The notes under the pieces were generated by a model. That model saw only the letters and a program-made list of their open reading frames with translations, ran no database searches and was not told where the DNA came from. A stretch of 64,000 bases of DNA from an uncultured Eggerthella sp. (GTDB lineage: Bacteria; Actinomycetota; Coriobacteriia; Coriobacteriales; Eggerthellaceae). Positions 43,269-51,023 of the stretch are shown one piece after another. How positions within the stretch are numbered: the stretch's first letter is position 1; each line of letters opens with the position of its first letter. Both the position numbers and the translations under genes were made by a program. The stretch covers positions 15,166 to 79,165 of the forward strand of contig CAJKUH010000008.1 of the NCBI GenBank assembly GCA_905203045.1. The letters are read 5' to 3'.

Positions 43269-44051
43269 CTAGTCGGCGGCACCTTCTTGAAAGCGGCTGA
43301 GGAACGCCTTGGTGCGGTCGTGCTGCGGGTTGTTGATAACCTGCTGCGCCGGACCTTCTTCCACGATAACGCCACCGTCCATGAACGCGACGCGGTCGGC
43401 AACATCGCGCGCGAAGGCCATTTCGTGCGTAACGATAACCATGGTCATGTGCTCGTCGGCCAGCTCGCGGATAACGCGCAGCACTTCCTGGGTAAGCTCG
43501 GGGTCGAGTGCAGAAGTGGGCTCGTCGAAGAACAGCACATCAGGGTCAAGCGCCAACGCGCGCGCAATGGCAACGCGCTGCTGTTGGCCACCGGAAAGCT
43601 CGCAGGGAACCATGTCTTCCTTGTCTGCCAAGCCCATCTTCGCCAGCAGCTCACGGCCGCGCGCCAACGCTTCTTCCTTCGGGCGCTTCTGCACGCAGAT
43701 AAGCGCATCGGTGACGTTTTGCAGCACCGTGAAGTGCGGGAACAGGTTGAAGTTCTGGAACACCAAGCCGTAGCGCTTCTTCGCCTGGGCAAGCACTTCC
43801 TTGCCGCCGTACACCGCCTTGCCCGAAGCATCGGCTTCGGCAACCAACACATCACCGTAGGCAAGCGAACCGGAATCCAACGTTTCAAGCAACGTCATGC
43901 AGCGCAACAGCGTAGACTTACCGCCACCCGAAGGACCGATGATGGAGAGCACATCGCCCTGGTTCACGGTAAGCGAGATATCTTTCAGAACCTCGTTGCT
44001 GCCAAACGCCTTACGCGCATGGCTCAGGTTCACAACCGGCATATTTCCCAT
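43269..44051 (-). CDS. Polar amino-acid ABC transporter ATPase
   Basis: This ATPase of about 260 residues (GlnQ/HisP family) powers uptake. Walker [10 protein letters not shown], the Q-loop [15 protein letters not shown] and [13 protein letters not shown] are intact, and the [13 protein letters not shown] stretch near the C-terminus is characteristic of polar amino-acid importers. AAAGGGG precedes the ATG at 44051. The order binding protein, permease, ATPase on the minus strand forms one complete importer operon. Exact substrate unknown. Confidence 0.93.
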   Translation of the reverse strand: MGNMPVVNLSHARKAFGSNEVLKDISLTVNQGDVLSIIGPSGGGKSTLLRCMTLLETLDSGSLAYGDVLVAEADASGKAVYGGKEVLAQAKKRYGLVFQNFNLFPHFTVLQNVTDALICVQKRPKEEALARGRELLAKMGLADKEDMVPCELSGGQQQRVAIARALALDPDVLFFDEPTSALDPELTQEVLRVIRELADEHMTMVIVTHEMAFARDVADRVAFMDGGVIVEEGPAQQVINNPQHDRTKAFLSRFQEGAAD

Positions 44052-44090
44052 AATGGAAACCCCTTTTCTGAAACTCTTCACACCAACGCG

Positions 44091-44744
44091 CTAGTCGTGG
44101 TAGTAGGCCAGCTTCTTTTCCACGCGGCCTAAGATGAATTCGATAACCAGGCAGAACACCCAGTAGATAAGCGCCGCGATAGCGTACGGCAGCATGGAAA
44201 CGTTGCTTGCGGCAAGCGCCTTAGCAACCGAGAACATTTCCGCCATGCCCAAAACGAACGCCAGCGACGTGTCTTTCACCAGCGTGATGATCTCGTTGCC
44301 CATAGCGGGAAGGATGCGCTTCACAACCTGCGGCAACACGATCTTGAAAAACGTCTGGGAACGCGAATAGCCCAGCACCAACGCCGCTTCGTACTGGCCC
44401 TTCGGAATGGACTGTATGCCCGAACGGTAAATTTCGGCGAAATAGGCCGAGTAGTTCAGGATGAAGCCCACAGCGCACGCTCCGAATTTCCAATCGGTGC
44501 CCAAGTTCATGCCGAACAGGTAGTACGGGCCGAACATAAATGCCATCAGCTGTAGCATCAGAGGCGTGCCGCGCAGGATGGAAATGTAGAACTGGGCAAG
44601 CAGCGAAAGCGGCTTGAACGAGCTCATGCGGCACAGGGCAACCACGATGCCCAGCGGCAACGAGCCCACCAGCGTAACCACGAAAATCCAAGCGGACAGC
44701 CCCAGGCCGTCCATCAAGGCGCTAACCATCACGCCAAGTTCCAT
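44091..44744 (-). CDS. Amino-acid ABC transporter permease
   Basis: This membrane protein of about 217 residues (HisM/GlnP type) has five predicted helices. The EAA loop that contacts the ATPase is visible as EAALVLGYSRSQTFFKIVLP. PLMLQLMAF and SAYFAEIYRSGIQSIP are typical flanking segments. GGAGGAAG precedes the ATG at 44744; an open extension upstream to 44846 overlaps a terminator-like hairpin and is not used. It works with the ATPase 39 bases downstream and the binding protein upstream. Confidence 0.93.
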   Translation of the reverse strand: MELGVMVSALMDGLGLSAWIFVVTLVGSLPLGIVVALCRMSSFKPLSLLAQFYISILRGTPLMLQLMAFMFGPYYLFGMNLGTDWKFGACAVGFILNYSAYFAEIYRSGIQSIPKGQYEAALVLGYSRSQTFFKIVLPQVVKRILPAMGNEIITLVKDTSLAFVLGMAEMFSVAKALAASNVSMLPYAIAALIYWVFCLVIEFILGRVEKKLAYYHD

Positions 44745-44792
44745 ATCTTCCTCCTTTTCGCGTTCAATGCGTTTCTGCCGCAGAACGCAACA

Positions 44793-44820
44793 AAGGGCGG
44801 AAGGGGAAGCCTTCCGCCCA
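44793..44820 (-). terminator. Attenuator hairpin between binding-protein and permease genes
   Basis: On the minus strand GGGCGGAAGG pairs with CCTTCCGCCC around a short loop and is followed by TTTGTTG. Such partial terminators commonly let binding proteins be made in excess over the membrane parts. Confidence 0.75.
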
Positions 44821-44875
44821 ATACTGTCAGATGTGCCGCCCTGCAAGGCAAGCGGCGCATCTGCCCAAATGTTTG

Positions 44876-45694
44876 TTACTTAAGCACCCAGTTCTCTTCG
44901 CTCATACCGTAGTCGGCGTACTTTTCGATGAGCTTGGCAACCGTGCCGTCGTTGTACATGTCCTTCAACGTGCTGGAAACCTTAGCGGCCAGGGCATCGT
45001 CGCCCTTCTTGAAGCCAACAGCGTAGTGCTCGCTGCTCAGCGGCTCAAGCTGCTGATAGGCATCGGGCTTGGCGGCAATCTGGTACTGGGCAATGGAGAG
45101 GTCGCATGCTACAGCATCTACCATGCCAGACTCAAGCTGCATGAAGGCATTGTTGTAATCGGGCAGGGTCTGCAAGCTCTTGAACGTGTCGGACAGGGAC
45201 TTCTGGTCGCCCTGGAGCACGTCGAGTGCGGCAGAATCGGCCTGGGTTACCACCGTCTTACCGGCAAGATCGGAAAGAGAGTTGATACCCGAGCCCTTCT
45301 TCACCACAACAACCTGCTCGTTGAGCATGTACGGCTCGGAGAAAGTGTAGTTGTCTTCACGGCCTTCCATGGTGAAGCCGTTCCAGATGCAGTTGATGGT
45401 GCCCTGGTTCAGCAGCGCGTCCTTAGCGTCCCAGTCGATGGGCTCAAGCTGGATGTCCCAACCGTTGCGGCTGGCAACTTCCTGGGCAAGATCAAGGTCG
45501 AAACCGGTGGGATTGTTGTTTGCATCCATGAAGCCGTAGGGCGGATAGCTGTTGTCGAAGCCCACGATGAGCTTGTTGTCGGCGGGATTGCCGTCGTTGG
45601 AGCTGGAAGACTGCTGCGAGCAGCCGGCAAGCAGTGCGGCGGAAAGGCACGCAACGCAGGCAACGGCCAGCACGCTTAAGAACTTCTTTTTCAT
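44876..45694 (-). CDS. Amino-acid ABC transporter binding lipoprotein
   Basis: This 272-residue solute-binding protein of the polar amino-acid family has a lipoprotein signal with LLAGCSQQSS at about residues 22-31. The lobes carry the conserved FDNSYPPYGFMDAN and GFDLDLAQEVASRNG and the ligand-gripping NGFTMEGREDNYTFSEPY. It is anchored outside and delivers ligand to the adjacent permease. An extended -10 (TGCTATACT) lies upstream, overlapping a palindrome at 45748-45763, with a second palindrome at 45718-45735. The gene is the head of the importer operon. Confidence 0.94.
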   Translation of the reverse strand: MKKKFLSVLAVACVACLSAALLAGCSQQSSSSNDGNPADNKLIVGFDNSYPPYGFMDANNNPTGFDLDLAQEVASRNGWDIQLEPIDWDAKDALLNQGTINCIWNGFTMEGREDNYTFSEPYMLNEQVVVVKKGSGINSLSDLAGKTVVTQADSAALDVLQGDQKSLSDTFKSLQTLPDYNNAFMQLESGMVDAVACDLSIAQYQIAAKPDAYQQLEPLSSEHYAVGFKKGDDALAAKVSSTLKDMYNDGTVAKLIEKYADYGMSEENWVLK

Positions 45695-45717
45695 GGGTAC
45701 CTCGTTTCAGCGGTATG

Positions 45718-45763
45718 ACTTTACTTAACTAAAGTAGCCCGCAGTATAGCACACTAGAGTGCT
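45718..45763 (-). promoter_or_regulatory. Promoter and palindromes of the amino-acid importer operon
   Basis: On the minus strand an extended -10 (TGC-TATACT, with TATACT at 45743-45748) overlaps an imperfect palindrome AGCACTCTAGTGTGCT (45748-45763). Downstream lies ACTTTA-N6-TAAAGT (45718-45735). Both inverted repeats are candidate repressor sites. No regulator gene is adjacent. Confidence 0.5.
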
Positions 45764-45897
45764 AAATCGCTCTTTAAGGCGCCTTACGCCACGCAATACG
45801 CGTTTTGCCCCTGCAAACGGGCACATTACCGCCGCGGGCGGCCACTTGCAGCGGAAGAGGCCCATGGGCAGCTCGGCGCAAAGGTAAAGCCTGTGCC

Positions 45898-46058
45898 GGG
45901 GAGCGAGGTAGCACGAATCCATTGGCTGCAAGAATCGAAAAAGCCCATAAGGCCGGCCGATGTGGCGCCTTATGGGCTTTGGTGTTTCCTCTGTTTCGGG
46001 ATCGCACGCAGCGTCATTGCGCTTTGCACGTACCTGCGATGCCCGCAAGGCATCGCGC
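45898..46058 (+). repeat. Structured element B, diverged copy B4
   Basis: GAGCGAG, a GCAAGAA stretch, the inner hairpin AAAGCCCATAAGG / CCTTATGGGCTTT (45939-45980), then CGCAGCGTCATTGCG and a 3' hairpin GCGATGCC / GGCATCGC (46036-46056) repeat the layout of elements at 34483 and 53836, with much divergence. It is antisense to the GNAT gene, and its 3' hairpin lies about 7 bases from that gene's stop. The inner hairpin may also terminate the GNAT transcript. Confidence 0.55.
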
Positions 46059-46063
46059 AGCGA

Positions 46064-46669
46064 TTACGCGTTGTTCAGAATGCTGTCGATGTAACGCTGG
46101 TCAACGTCCGGCAGGGGACGGAAGGGGGGGGTTTCCTGAGGTTCGCGCGTTGCCAGGATGCGCTCCATCCAAATCATGTCGTACCAACGGCCGAACTTCA
46201 GCGCGCACTTGCTGAAGCTGCCCGCGTGCTTGAAGCCCAAGCGCGTGTGGAACAAGCGGCTGGTGGCAGGCACGTATTCGTCGGCAGGATCGCAGTGAGC
46301 GATGCAGGCTTCCATGTTGAAGACGTTCTGCAGAAGCAAAAGCTTCGCCAACGCTTCGTACATGCGACGGCCCAAGCCACGGCTGCGCAAATCTTTGCGC
46401 ACGTAGATCGACGTTTCAGCCGCGTGGGAATACGCAGCACGAGGGCGGAATGCCGAAGCGTAGGCATAGCCCAAGATGGCGCCGTCCTTTTCGGCCACGA
46501 TATAGGGGTAACGCTCTAGGACGCGCTCGATGCGTGCCGTGAAATCCTCCAACGTGGGGGGCTCGATTTCGAAGGTAACCGCTGTTTCGAGCACGTAGGG
46601 GGTGTAGATGTCCAGCAACGCGGGAGCGTCTTCCTTCGTTGCCATGCGTAATTTGATTTCAGTATCCAT
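46064..46669 (-). CDS. GNAT family N-acetyltransferase
   Basis: This acetyl-CoA-dependent acetyltransferase of about 201 residues resembles phosphinothricin N-acetyltransferase-type proteins. The A motif is visible (RSRGLGRRMYEALAKL) and the preceding strand AETSIYVRKD, followed by IAHCDP and TRLGFKHAG. Substrate is uncertain. The ATG at 46669 is the likely start; a GTG at 46687 is an alternative. It is separated from the importer operon by element B4 and a terminator-like hairpin. Confidence 0.88.
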   Translation of the reverse strand: MDTEIKLRMATKEDAPALLDIYTPYVLETAVTFEIEPPTLEDFTARIERVLERYPYIVAEKDGAILGYAYASAFRPRAAYSHAAETSIYVRKDLRSRGLGRRMYEALAKLLLLQNVFNMEACIAHCDPADEYVPATSRLFHTRLGFKHAGSFSKCALKFGRWYDMIWMERILATREPQETPPFRPLPDVDQRYIDSILNNA

Positions 46670-46879
46670 GGCTCGTATTCTACTCACGCACCGTTCGCTC
46701 GAAAAGAGAGCTTGGGAAAATACTTCGTGCTCCCGAAATTAAACACGAAATAGAAGCGCTCGCACGCAACGCGTCGGCAGCTTTGCCAGCCTTTTCACCC
46801 GCAACGCTGCTGACCCCTGCTGCGCTTCCGCCAGACACCGGCCGGGATTCGGCCGAGCCCAGCAACCGCCCCGCTCTGC

Positions 46880-48247
46880 TTAACGAATACGCACTACGGC
46901 AATGGCAAGCGCAACTAGCGCGAAGGCGCCCGAAAGCGCAAAGGCGGCATGGTAGCCCATTAGGGGGAGGCCCGCCGAAGCACCCAGCGCTATAGCGAAA
47001 ACCATAAGTGCCGTGCCAATGGAAGCGCACGCCTGGCGCACTGCCGTGCTGAACGACGATCCGTCCGTCATGATCTGGTGCGGCAAGTCGGCCATGCCCC
47101 ACGAGGTAAGCGGCCCGATAAGCCCCGAAACACCCGTGGCGCGAATGCCTTGCATCACGATGATCAGCCAAAACGGGGAGGTCTCATCGATGAACGCCAT
47201 CGACACGCCGCCCACCGCCAGGCACACCGACGCCGCCACGATAACCGGACGCCCGCCGATGCGATCGACCAAATAACCCGCCAGGGGATTCACGATGAAC
47301 GCAGCAACAGTGCCCGGCAGAAGCGACAAGCCCGCCTGCAGCGCCGTACCGCCCCATGGTCCTTCGATGAACAGCGGCAAAACCAGGGTAATGCCCATAT
47401 AGTTTGCAAACAGGGCGTTCGCCGCCCAGAAGCTGGCACGATAACGCCATGAATCGAAGATGTGCAAATCGGTCAGCGGGTTGTCGATGCGCTTCTGCCT
47501 GCGCAGGTACAGCACCAAGAACAGTGCGCCCAGCACCACGGGAACCCAGATATAAAGGCTGGCGAACCCGTAGCTGGAAGCGTTCGAGAAGCCCAGAAGC
47601 AACCCGCCGAAGCCCAACGCCGAAAGCAGCAGCGAGACCACATCGAGCTTGGCAGAAGAGTCGGTTTGGGGCTCGCGCACAATAAGCACAGCAGAAAGCA
47701 CCAGCAGAACGAACGAGCAAGCGAGCAACGCCACGAAGAAGCTGCGCCACCCTGCAAAGCCGATCATCCAGCCGCCGATGGTGGGACCGATGTTCGGAGC
47801 GAAGCCCATGGCAATGCCAGCAATGCCCATAACGGTTGCCTGCCTGTCGCGCGGGAACGACATCATGACGATGCTGATCATCATGGGCATGGTGATGCCC
47901 GCCGACACCGCCTGCAGCACGCGGCCCAGGATAAGCACTTCAAACGTTGGCGCAACGGCATCGATGGCCGCGCCTACCAGCAGGAGGGCCAAGGCGGCAA
48001 GAACAAGACCTTTCAGAGAGAACCTGCGCATCAAGAAGGTGACCGAGGGAACGGTGATACCCAGCACCAGCATATACAGCGTGGTAACCCACTGCCCCAT
48101 GCCCACATCGATGCCGAAATCAACCGCCATGCCCGAGAACATGGCATTCAGCGCCGTCTGCGACAAATTGCCTAGGCACGAGCCAAGGATAACGATGGCG
48201 ATGAGCACGATAACGCGTGTTGGAACCTTTGCGTCCTGATTCCGCAA
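46880..48247 (-). CDS. MFS drug/solute transporter, DHA2 type
   Basis: This 455-residue protein has 12 to 14 hydrophobic helices and belongs to the EmrB/QacA (DHA2) branch. The segments LSQTALNAMFSGMAVDFGID and GRVLQAVSAGITMPMM are characteristic, and a second-half signature RATGVSGLIGP lies near residue 370. Such proteins pump drugs, bile salts or metabolites; the cargo here is unknown. The start is TTG with AGGAGGGG before it. It diverges from the VanZ gene. No regulator is adjacent. Confidence 0.9.
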   Translation of the reverse strand: MRNQDAKVPTRVIVLIAIVILGSCLGNLSQTALNAMFSGMAVDFGIDVGMGQWVTTLYMLVLGITVPSVTFLMRRFSLKGLVLAALALLLVGAAIDAVAPTFEVLILGRVLQAVSAGITMPMMISIVMMSFPRDRQATVMGIAGIAMGFAPNIGPTIGGWMIGFAGWRSFFVALLACSFVLLVLSAVLIVREPQTDSSAKLDVVSLLLSALGFGGLLLGFSNASSYGFASLYIWVPVVLGALFLVLYLRRQKRIDNPLTDLHIFDSWRYRASFWAANALFANYMGITLVLPLFIEGPWGGTALQAGLSLLPGTVAAFIVNPLAGYLVDRIGGRPVIVAASVCLAVGGVSMAFIDETSPFWLIIVMQGIRATGVSGLIGPLTSWGMADLPHQIMTDGSSFSTAVRQACASIGTALMVFAIALGASAGLPLMGYHAAFALSGAFALVALAIAVVRIR

Positions 48248-48364
48248 AGCCCCTCCTTCGATGATGATACGTTGTGGTTTATCTTACCACAGCACCACTA
48301 CGCGCCTTCGGCCCTGTGCAATGGCGTACCCTACTGGTACGTACTCCCCTCGCGAAAGGCACCT

Positions 48365-48829
48365 ATGAGCGCAACCCCGAAACAAAATCATTCCCGCACC
48401 GCAATAGCCATAAGCTGGATAGCCGTGGTCGCCATGGCGGGTGTCATCTTCTGGATGTCGGCCAACACCGGCGAGTCCATCAACAGCGGGCTGGGCATCA
48501 TATCTGCCGTGAAGGGAGCCTTGGCAACGGGCGCACAGCAACTGTTCGGCCATGAGGTTGACGTTTCGCCCGTGGGGCATTTCACCGAGTACCTGATTTT
48601 CGGCGCCTTGCTGTTCAATGCGCTCCGCTTTCACGTGGGCCCGCGCGCGGCGCTGATCGCCGCACTTGCCATAGGCAGCCTGTACGGCGTCACCGATGAA
48701 TTCCATCAGCTGTTTGTTCCCAGTCGCAGCTGCGACCCTGCCGATTGGGCGGTAGACACCGTAGCTTCGCTGTGCGGTGCCGCGCTGATGCGCTTGGGGC
48801 TGAAAAAGGCCGGCAAACTGGAGCGTTAA
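48365..48829 (+). CDS. VanZ family protein
   Basis: This small membrane protein of about 154 residues has three to four predicted helices and the VanZ signature TDEFHQLFVPSRSCDPADWAVDT, with the preceding GHFTEYLIFGALL. VanZ-like proteins occur in many bacteria, and only some are linked to glycopeptide resistance. No van genes are near. GAAAGG precedes the ATG at 48365; the longer frame upstream runs through the divergent MFS promoter and is not supported. It is a single-gene unit. Confidence 0.92.
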   Translation: MSATPKQNHSRTAIAISWIAVVAMAGVIFWMSANTGESINSGLGIISAVKGALATGAQQLFGHEVDVSPVGHFTEYLIFGALLFNALRFHVGPRAALIAALAIGSLYGVTDEFHQLFVPSRSCDPADWAVDTVASLCGAALMRLGLKKAGKLER

Positions 48830-48896
48830 CCCCCCCCCAAAAAAAAGAAAAAAGAAACGATAGACAGATATTTGCGCCAAATCGGCGGCCCTTCAT

Positions 48897-49024
48897 GGCA
48901 AATTTGGCTTCAAAAGTACGATTGCCCGCCTCAAATTGCCCGAATACGCTGGTTTTAGCGGCAAAATGACAGGCAATCAGGCTGAAATCGGGACGGGTTT
49001 CGTACTTTAGCGGCAATATTTGCC
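48897..49024. repeat. TAAAGTACGA motif cluster
   Basis: Copies at 48897-48927 (plus) and 48995-49024 (minus) carry GGCAAATTTGG or GGCAAATATTG followed by AAAGTACGA. A weaker third copy lies at 48948-48970 (minus). The arrangement, facing motifs about 100 bases apart, repeats that at 16759-16896. Confidence 0.7.
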
Positions 49025-49029
49025 AGAGC

Positions 49030-49632
49030 GCAGCTTAAAACGAACTTGAGCCATTTGATGGCGCGAAAAAGGTCCGCGCCCAAATGGGCATTATCCAAAA
49101 CACAGGAAAGGCCCGCCAATGGCGGGCCTTTCCTCGTTCACGCTCTTGTCCAAAAGCAAGAGGGTCGAGGTTGCTGAACTTCCGGCGAATCAAAAGGACA
49201 AAGCAGTGGCACCGTCCCAAATATGAGCCCGAAGAGAACGATGTCGATGAAGAGGTGTAGAAGTTCTTCACCAGAAGTTTTCGCTTCCTCAAAGTTAACC
49301 ATAGATAACTTAACCAAAAGAAAGTTAGCCGTCAATAACTTTTTTTGAAAGAAATCGTTCATCGCTGAAAAACAGCCGTTCGCCCCAGGGGCCGAAGGCT
49401 ATCGGGGCGAACAAAAAAGCGCCCACGCACGAGAGGGGTATCGTGCGGGGCGCGCGCGACAAAAGCTGCAAGCTTTTTGGATCGCTAACAGAATTTATTG
49501 TCGCACCTAGGCAGCTGAAAATAAACCTATAAAATCAGATTTATCTATAGGCGAATCCTATATAACGAAATGAAACGGCTCTTATTAAAGAACCAAATCG
49601 CATATTGAGGTACTTAAAGGCTGGCGAAGAAT
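49030..49632. other. AT-rich gene-poor island
   Basis: Contains a GC hairpin (AAAGGCCCGCC / GGCGGGCCTTT, 49109-49135), two near-copies of AAAGTTARCC...ATAAC at 49290-49345, and hairpins at 49379-49412 and 49417-49452. It also holds an AT-rich stretch (49520-49570) with the inverted repeat CCTATA.../...TATAGG. Base composition differs sharply from neighbouring genes, so it may be a remnant of foreign DNA. Confidence 0.45.
49138..49362 (-). CDS. Possible 74-residue membrane protein in an AT-rich island
   Basis: This weak candidate lies in unusually AT-rich DNA. The frame begins MNDFFQKKLLTANFLLVKL and contains one long hydrophobic run (LFIDIVLFGLIFGTVPLLC) that could span a membrane. A convincing ribosome site is missing, and the DNA under residues 8-25 is made of two near-copies of one short repeat. 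I do not recognise a family. It may be a chance frame or a decayed foreign gene. Confidence 0.2.
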   Translation of the reverse strand: MNDFFQKKLLTANFLLVKLSMVNFEEAKTSGEELLHLFIDIVLFGLIFGTVPLLCPFDSPEVQQPRPSCFWTRA

Positions 49633-50805
49633 CTACTCAGCTCGCACGTGCTTGCCGTGCACCGGCACCTCATCGTCATCGTCGTACATCGAATCAAGAG
49701 CGGATTCCGCAAGGCTTTCCAGTGCAGCATGGCCCGCCCTTCGGGGACCATCGGTTTCCCCAACAAGAGGCAACGCTAAATCGTCGAGCCTTCCCGACGG
49801 CGGCTTCGGAGCGTCACCGTTTACGCCTTCGGCTTCCTTGCCATCGGTAGCATCCTCGCCCTTGGATGCGTCATTGTCTTTGGCAACCTCGTGCCCTAAA
49901 GCATCATGGGGGGCAGCTCCCGCTTCCGCCTTTGCTGCAACATTACGCTCGGAACCGGTTTCGCTGCCCGAAGCAGCATCGGCGACAGAAGCGCCTTCCC
50001 CGTTGCCCGCACCCTTGGGCGCAGCGTTCGCCGAAGCAGCGTCGTCTCCGTCCAAAGCGGCATCTTCGGCGGATGCGGCTTTTGCCTTGGCGGCATAGGC
50101 ACGCGCTTCTGCCTGAGCGCACTCGCGCTCAACTTCCTCGATACTCTTGTTTTCCATGGCATTCGGGTCTGTAAGACGTTTGAAATACTCCATAGCTTCA
50201 GAAAGAACTTCGTAATCGGAAGGGCAACGCGCATCGCTTGCCAGATGCTTCACCATGCCCGCCTGAACGAGCTTCTTCGCCGTGCGACGCGTAGGGTCTA
50301 GGATGCTGCTGTAAATGCAATCAGCTGAAATCTGCAATTCGCACCCGGCAAGCAGGAATCGCCTGGCAACCTCGACATCCCTCTGGATTTCCCGGCAGCG
50401 TTCCGGATGGGCGATTATGACTTTGAAACCCTTGCATTGCAGCTGATGGACCCAATACTCCCAATCGAGCGGAAGCATGCCATTGGGTAGCTGCAGCAGA
50501 AACTCCCCCTGATCGTTGCCCAATTGGACAGCGGCATCCATGCCCAGCTTCTTCAGCTTGTAGTAGTCAACTTCGAAACCCATGGAAAGCTCGGGGGCGT
50601 GAGGGATTGCCGAAACGCGATGCTTCAACTGCAAGTAGGCCTGCCACATGCGCTCGAAATTGAAAAACGGATCGCAGCAGTGCGGCGTGCACACGATAGA
50701 GGTAACGCCCGCCTTCATGGCGGCGGAAATCATCAGCAGCGATTCCGACATGGTGCGAGCACCATCGTCTACCCCGGGAAGAATATGGCAATGTACGTCA
50801 CGCAT
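49633..50805 (-). CDS. PHP-type tyrosine phosphatase (CpsB/YwqE-like) with acidic tail
   Basis: This protein of about 390 residues has a PHP domain (residues ~1-215) with the metal ligands HCHILPGVDDGA, CTPHCCD, IAHPER and a late SDARCPSDY. CpsB/YwqE enzymes remove phosphate from bacterial tyrosine kinases that govern capsule synthesis. Residues ~216-390 form a long tail very rich in Ala, Glu, Asp, Gly and Lys with no recognisable fold, ending in an acidic stretch (YDDDDEVPVHG). Typical CpsB proteins stop at about 250 residues. No capsule, exopolysaccharide or BY-kinase gene lies nearby. The start at 50805 has a weak ribosome site. Confidence 0.82.
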   Translation of the reverse strand: MRDVHCHILPGVDDGARTMSESLLMISAAMKAGVTSIVCTPHCCDPFFNFERMWQAYLQLKHRVSAIPHAPELSMGFEVDYYKLKKLGMDAAVQLGNDQGEFLLQLPNGMLPLDWEYWVHQLQCKGFKVIIAHPERCREIQRDVEVARRFLLAGCELQISADCIYSSILDPTRRTAKKLVQAGMVKHLASDARCPSDYEVLSEAMEYFKRLTDPNAMENKSIEEVERECAQAEARAYAAKAKAASAEDAALDGDDAASANAAPKGAGNGEGASVADAASGSETGSERNVAAKAEAGAAPHDALGHEVAKDNDASKGEDATDGKEAEGVNGDAPKPPSGRLDDLALPLVGETDGPRRAGHAALESLAESALDSMYDDDDEVPVHGKHVRAE

Positions 50806-50954
50806 AGCAGGTTGCTCTCTTGTGCAGATTACGATGGAATGGCATGCCCGGAGCATAAGCCCGGCAATGCCTAACTAGCTGCCATTATAGTACGTAGAGC
50901 ACCGACAAAAGCACCGTCGAAAACCTCAAATCCGATAAGAGGGCCCGCCGCGCG

Positions 50955-50987
50955 AAAAGGGCCACTTCCCGCAGGAAACGGCCCTTC
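50955..50987 (-). terminator. Terminator of metY
   Basis: On the minus strand AAGGGCC and GGCCCTT pair around a 16-base loop with internal pairing, followed by TTCG. Confidence 0.6.
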
Positions 50988-51023
50988 AATGCGTAGCGGT
51001 ATGTACTCGCATCCGTAAACGGT

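Noticed and set aside
46688..46879. Possible extra gene between the GNAT and MFS genes
   Set aside because: The open frame there overlaps the end of the MFS gene on the same strand in another frame and has no start signal.
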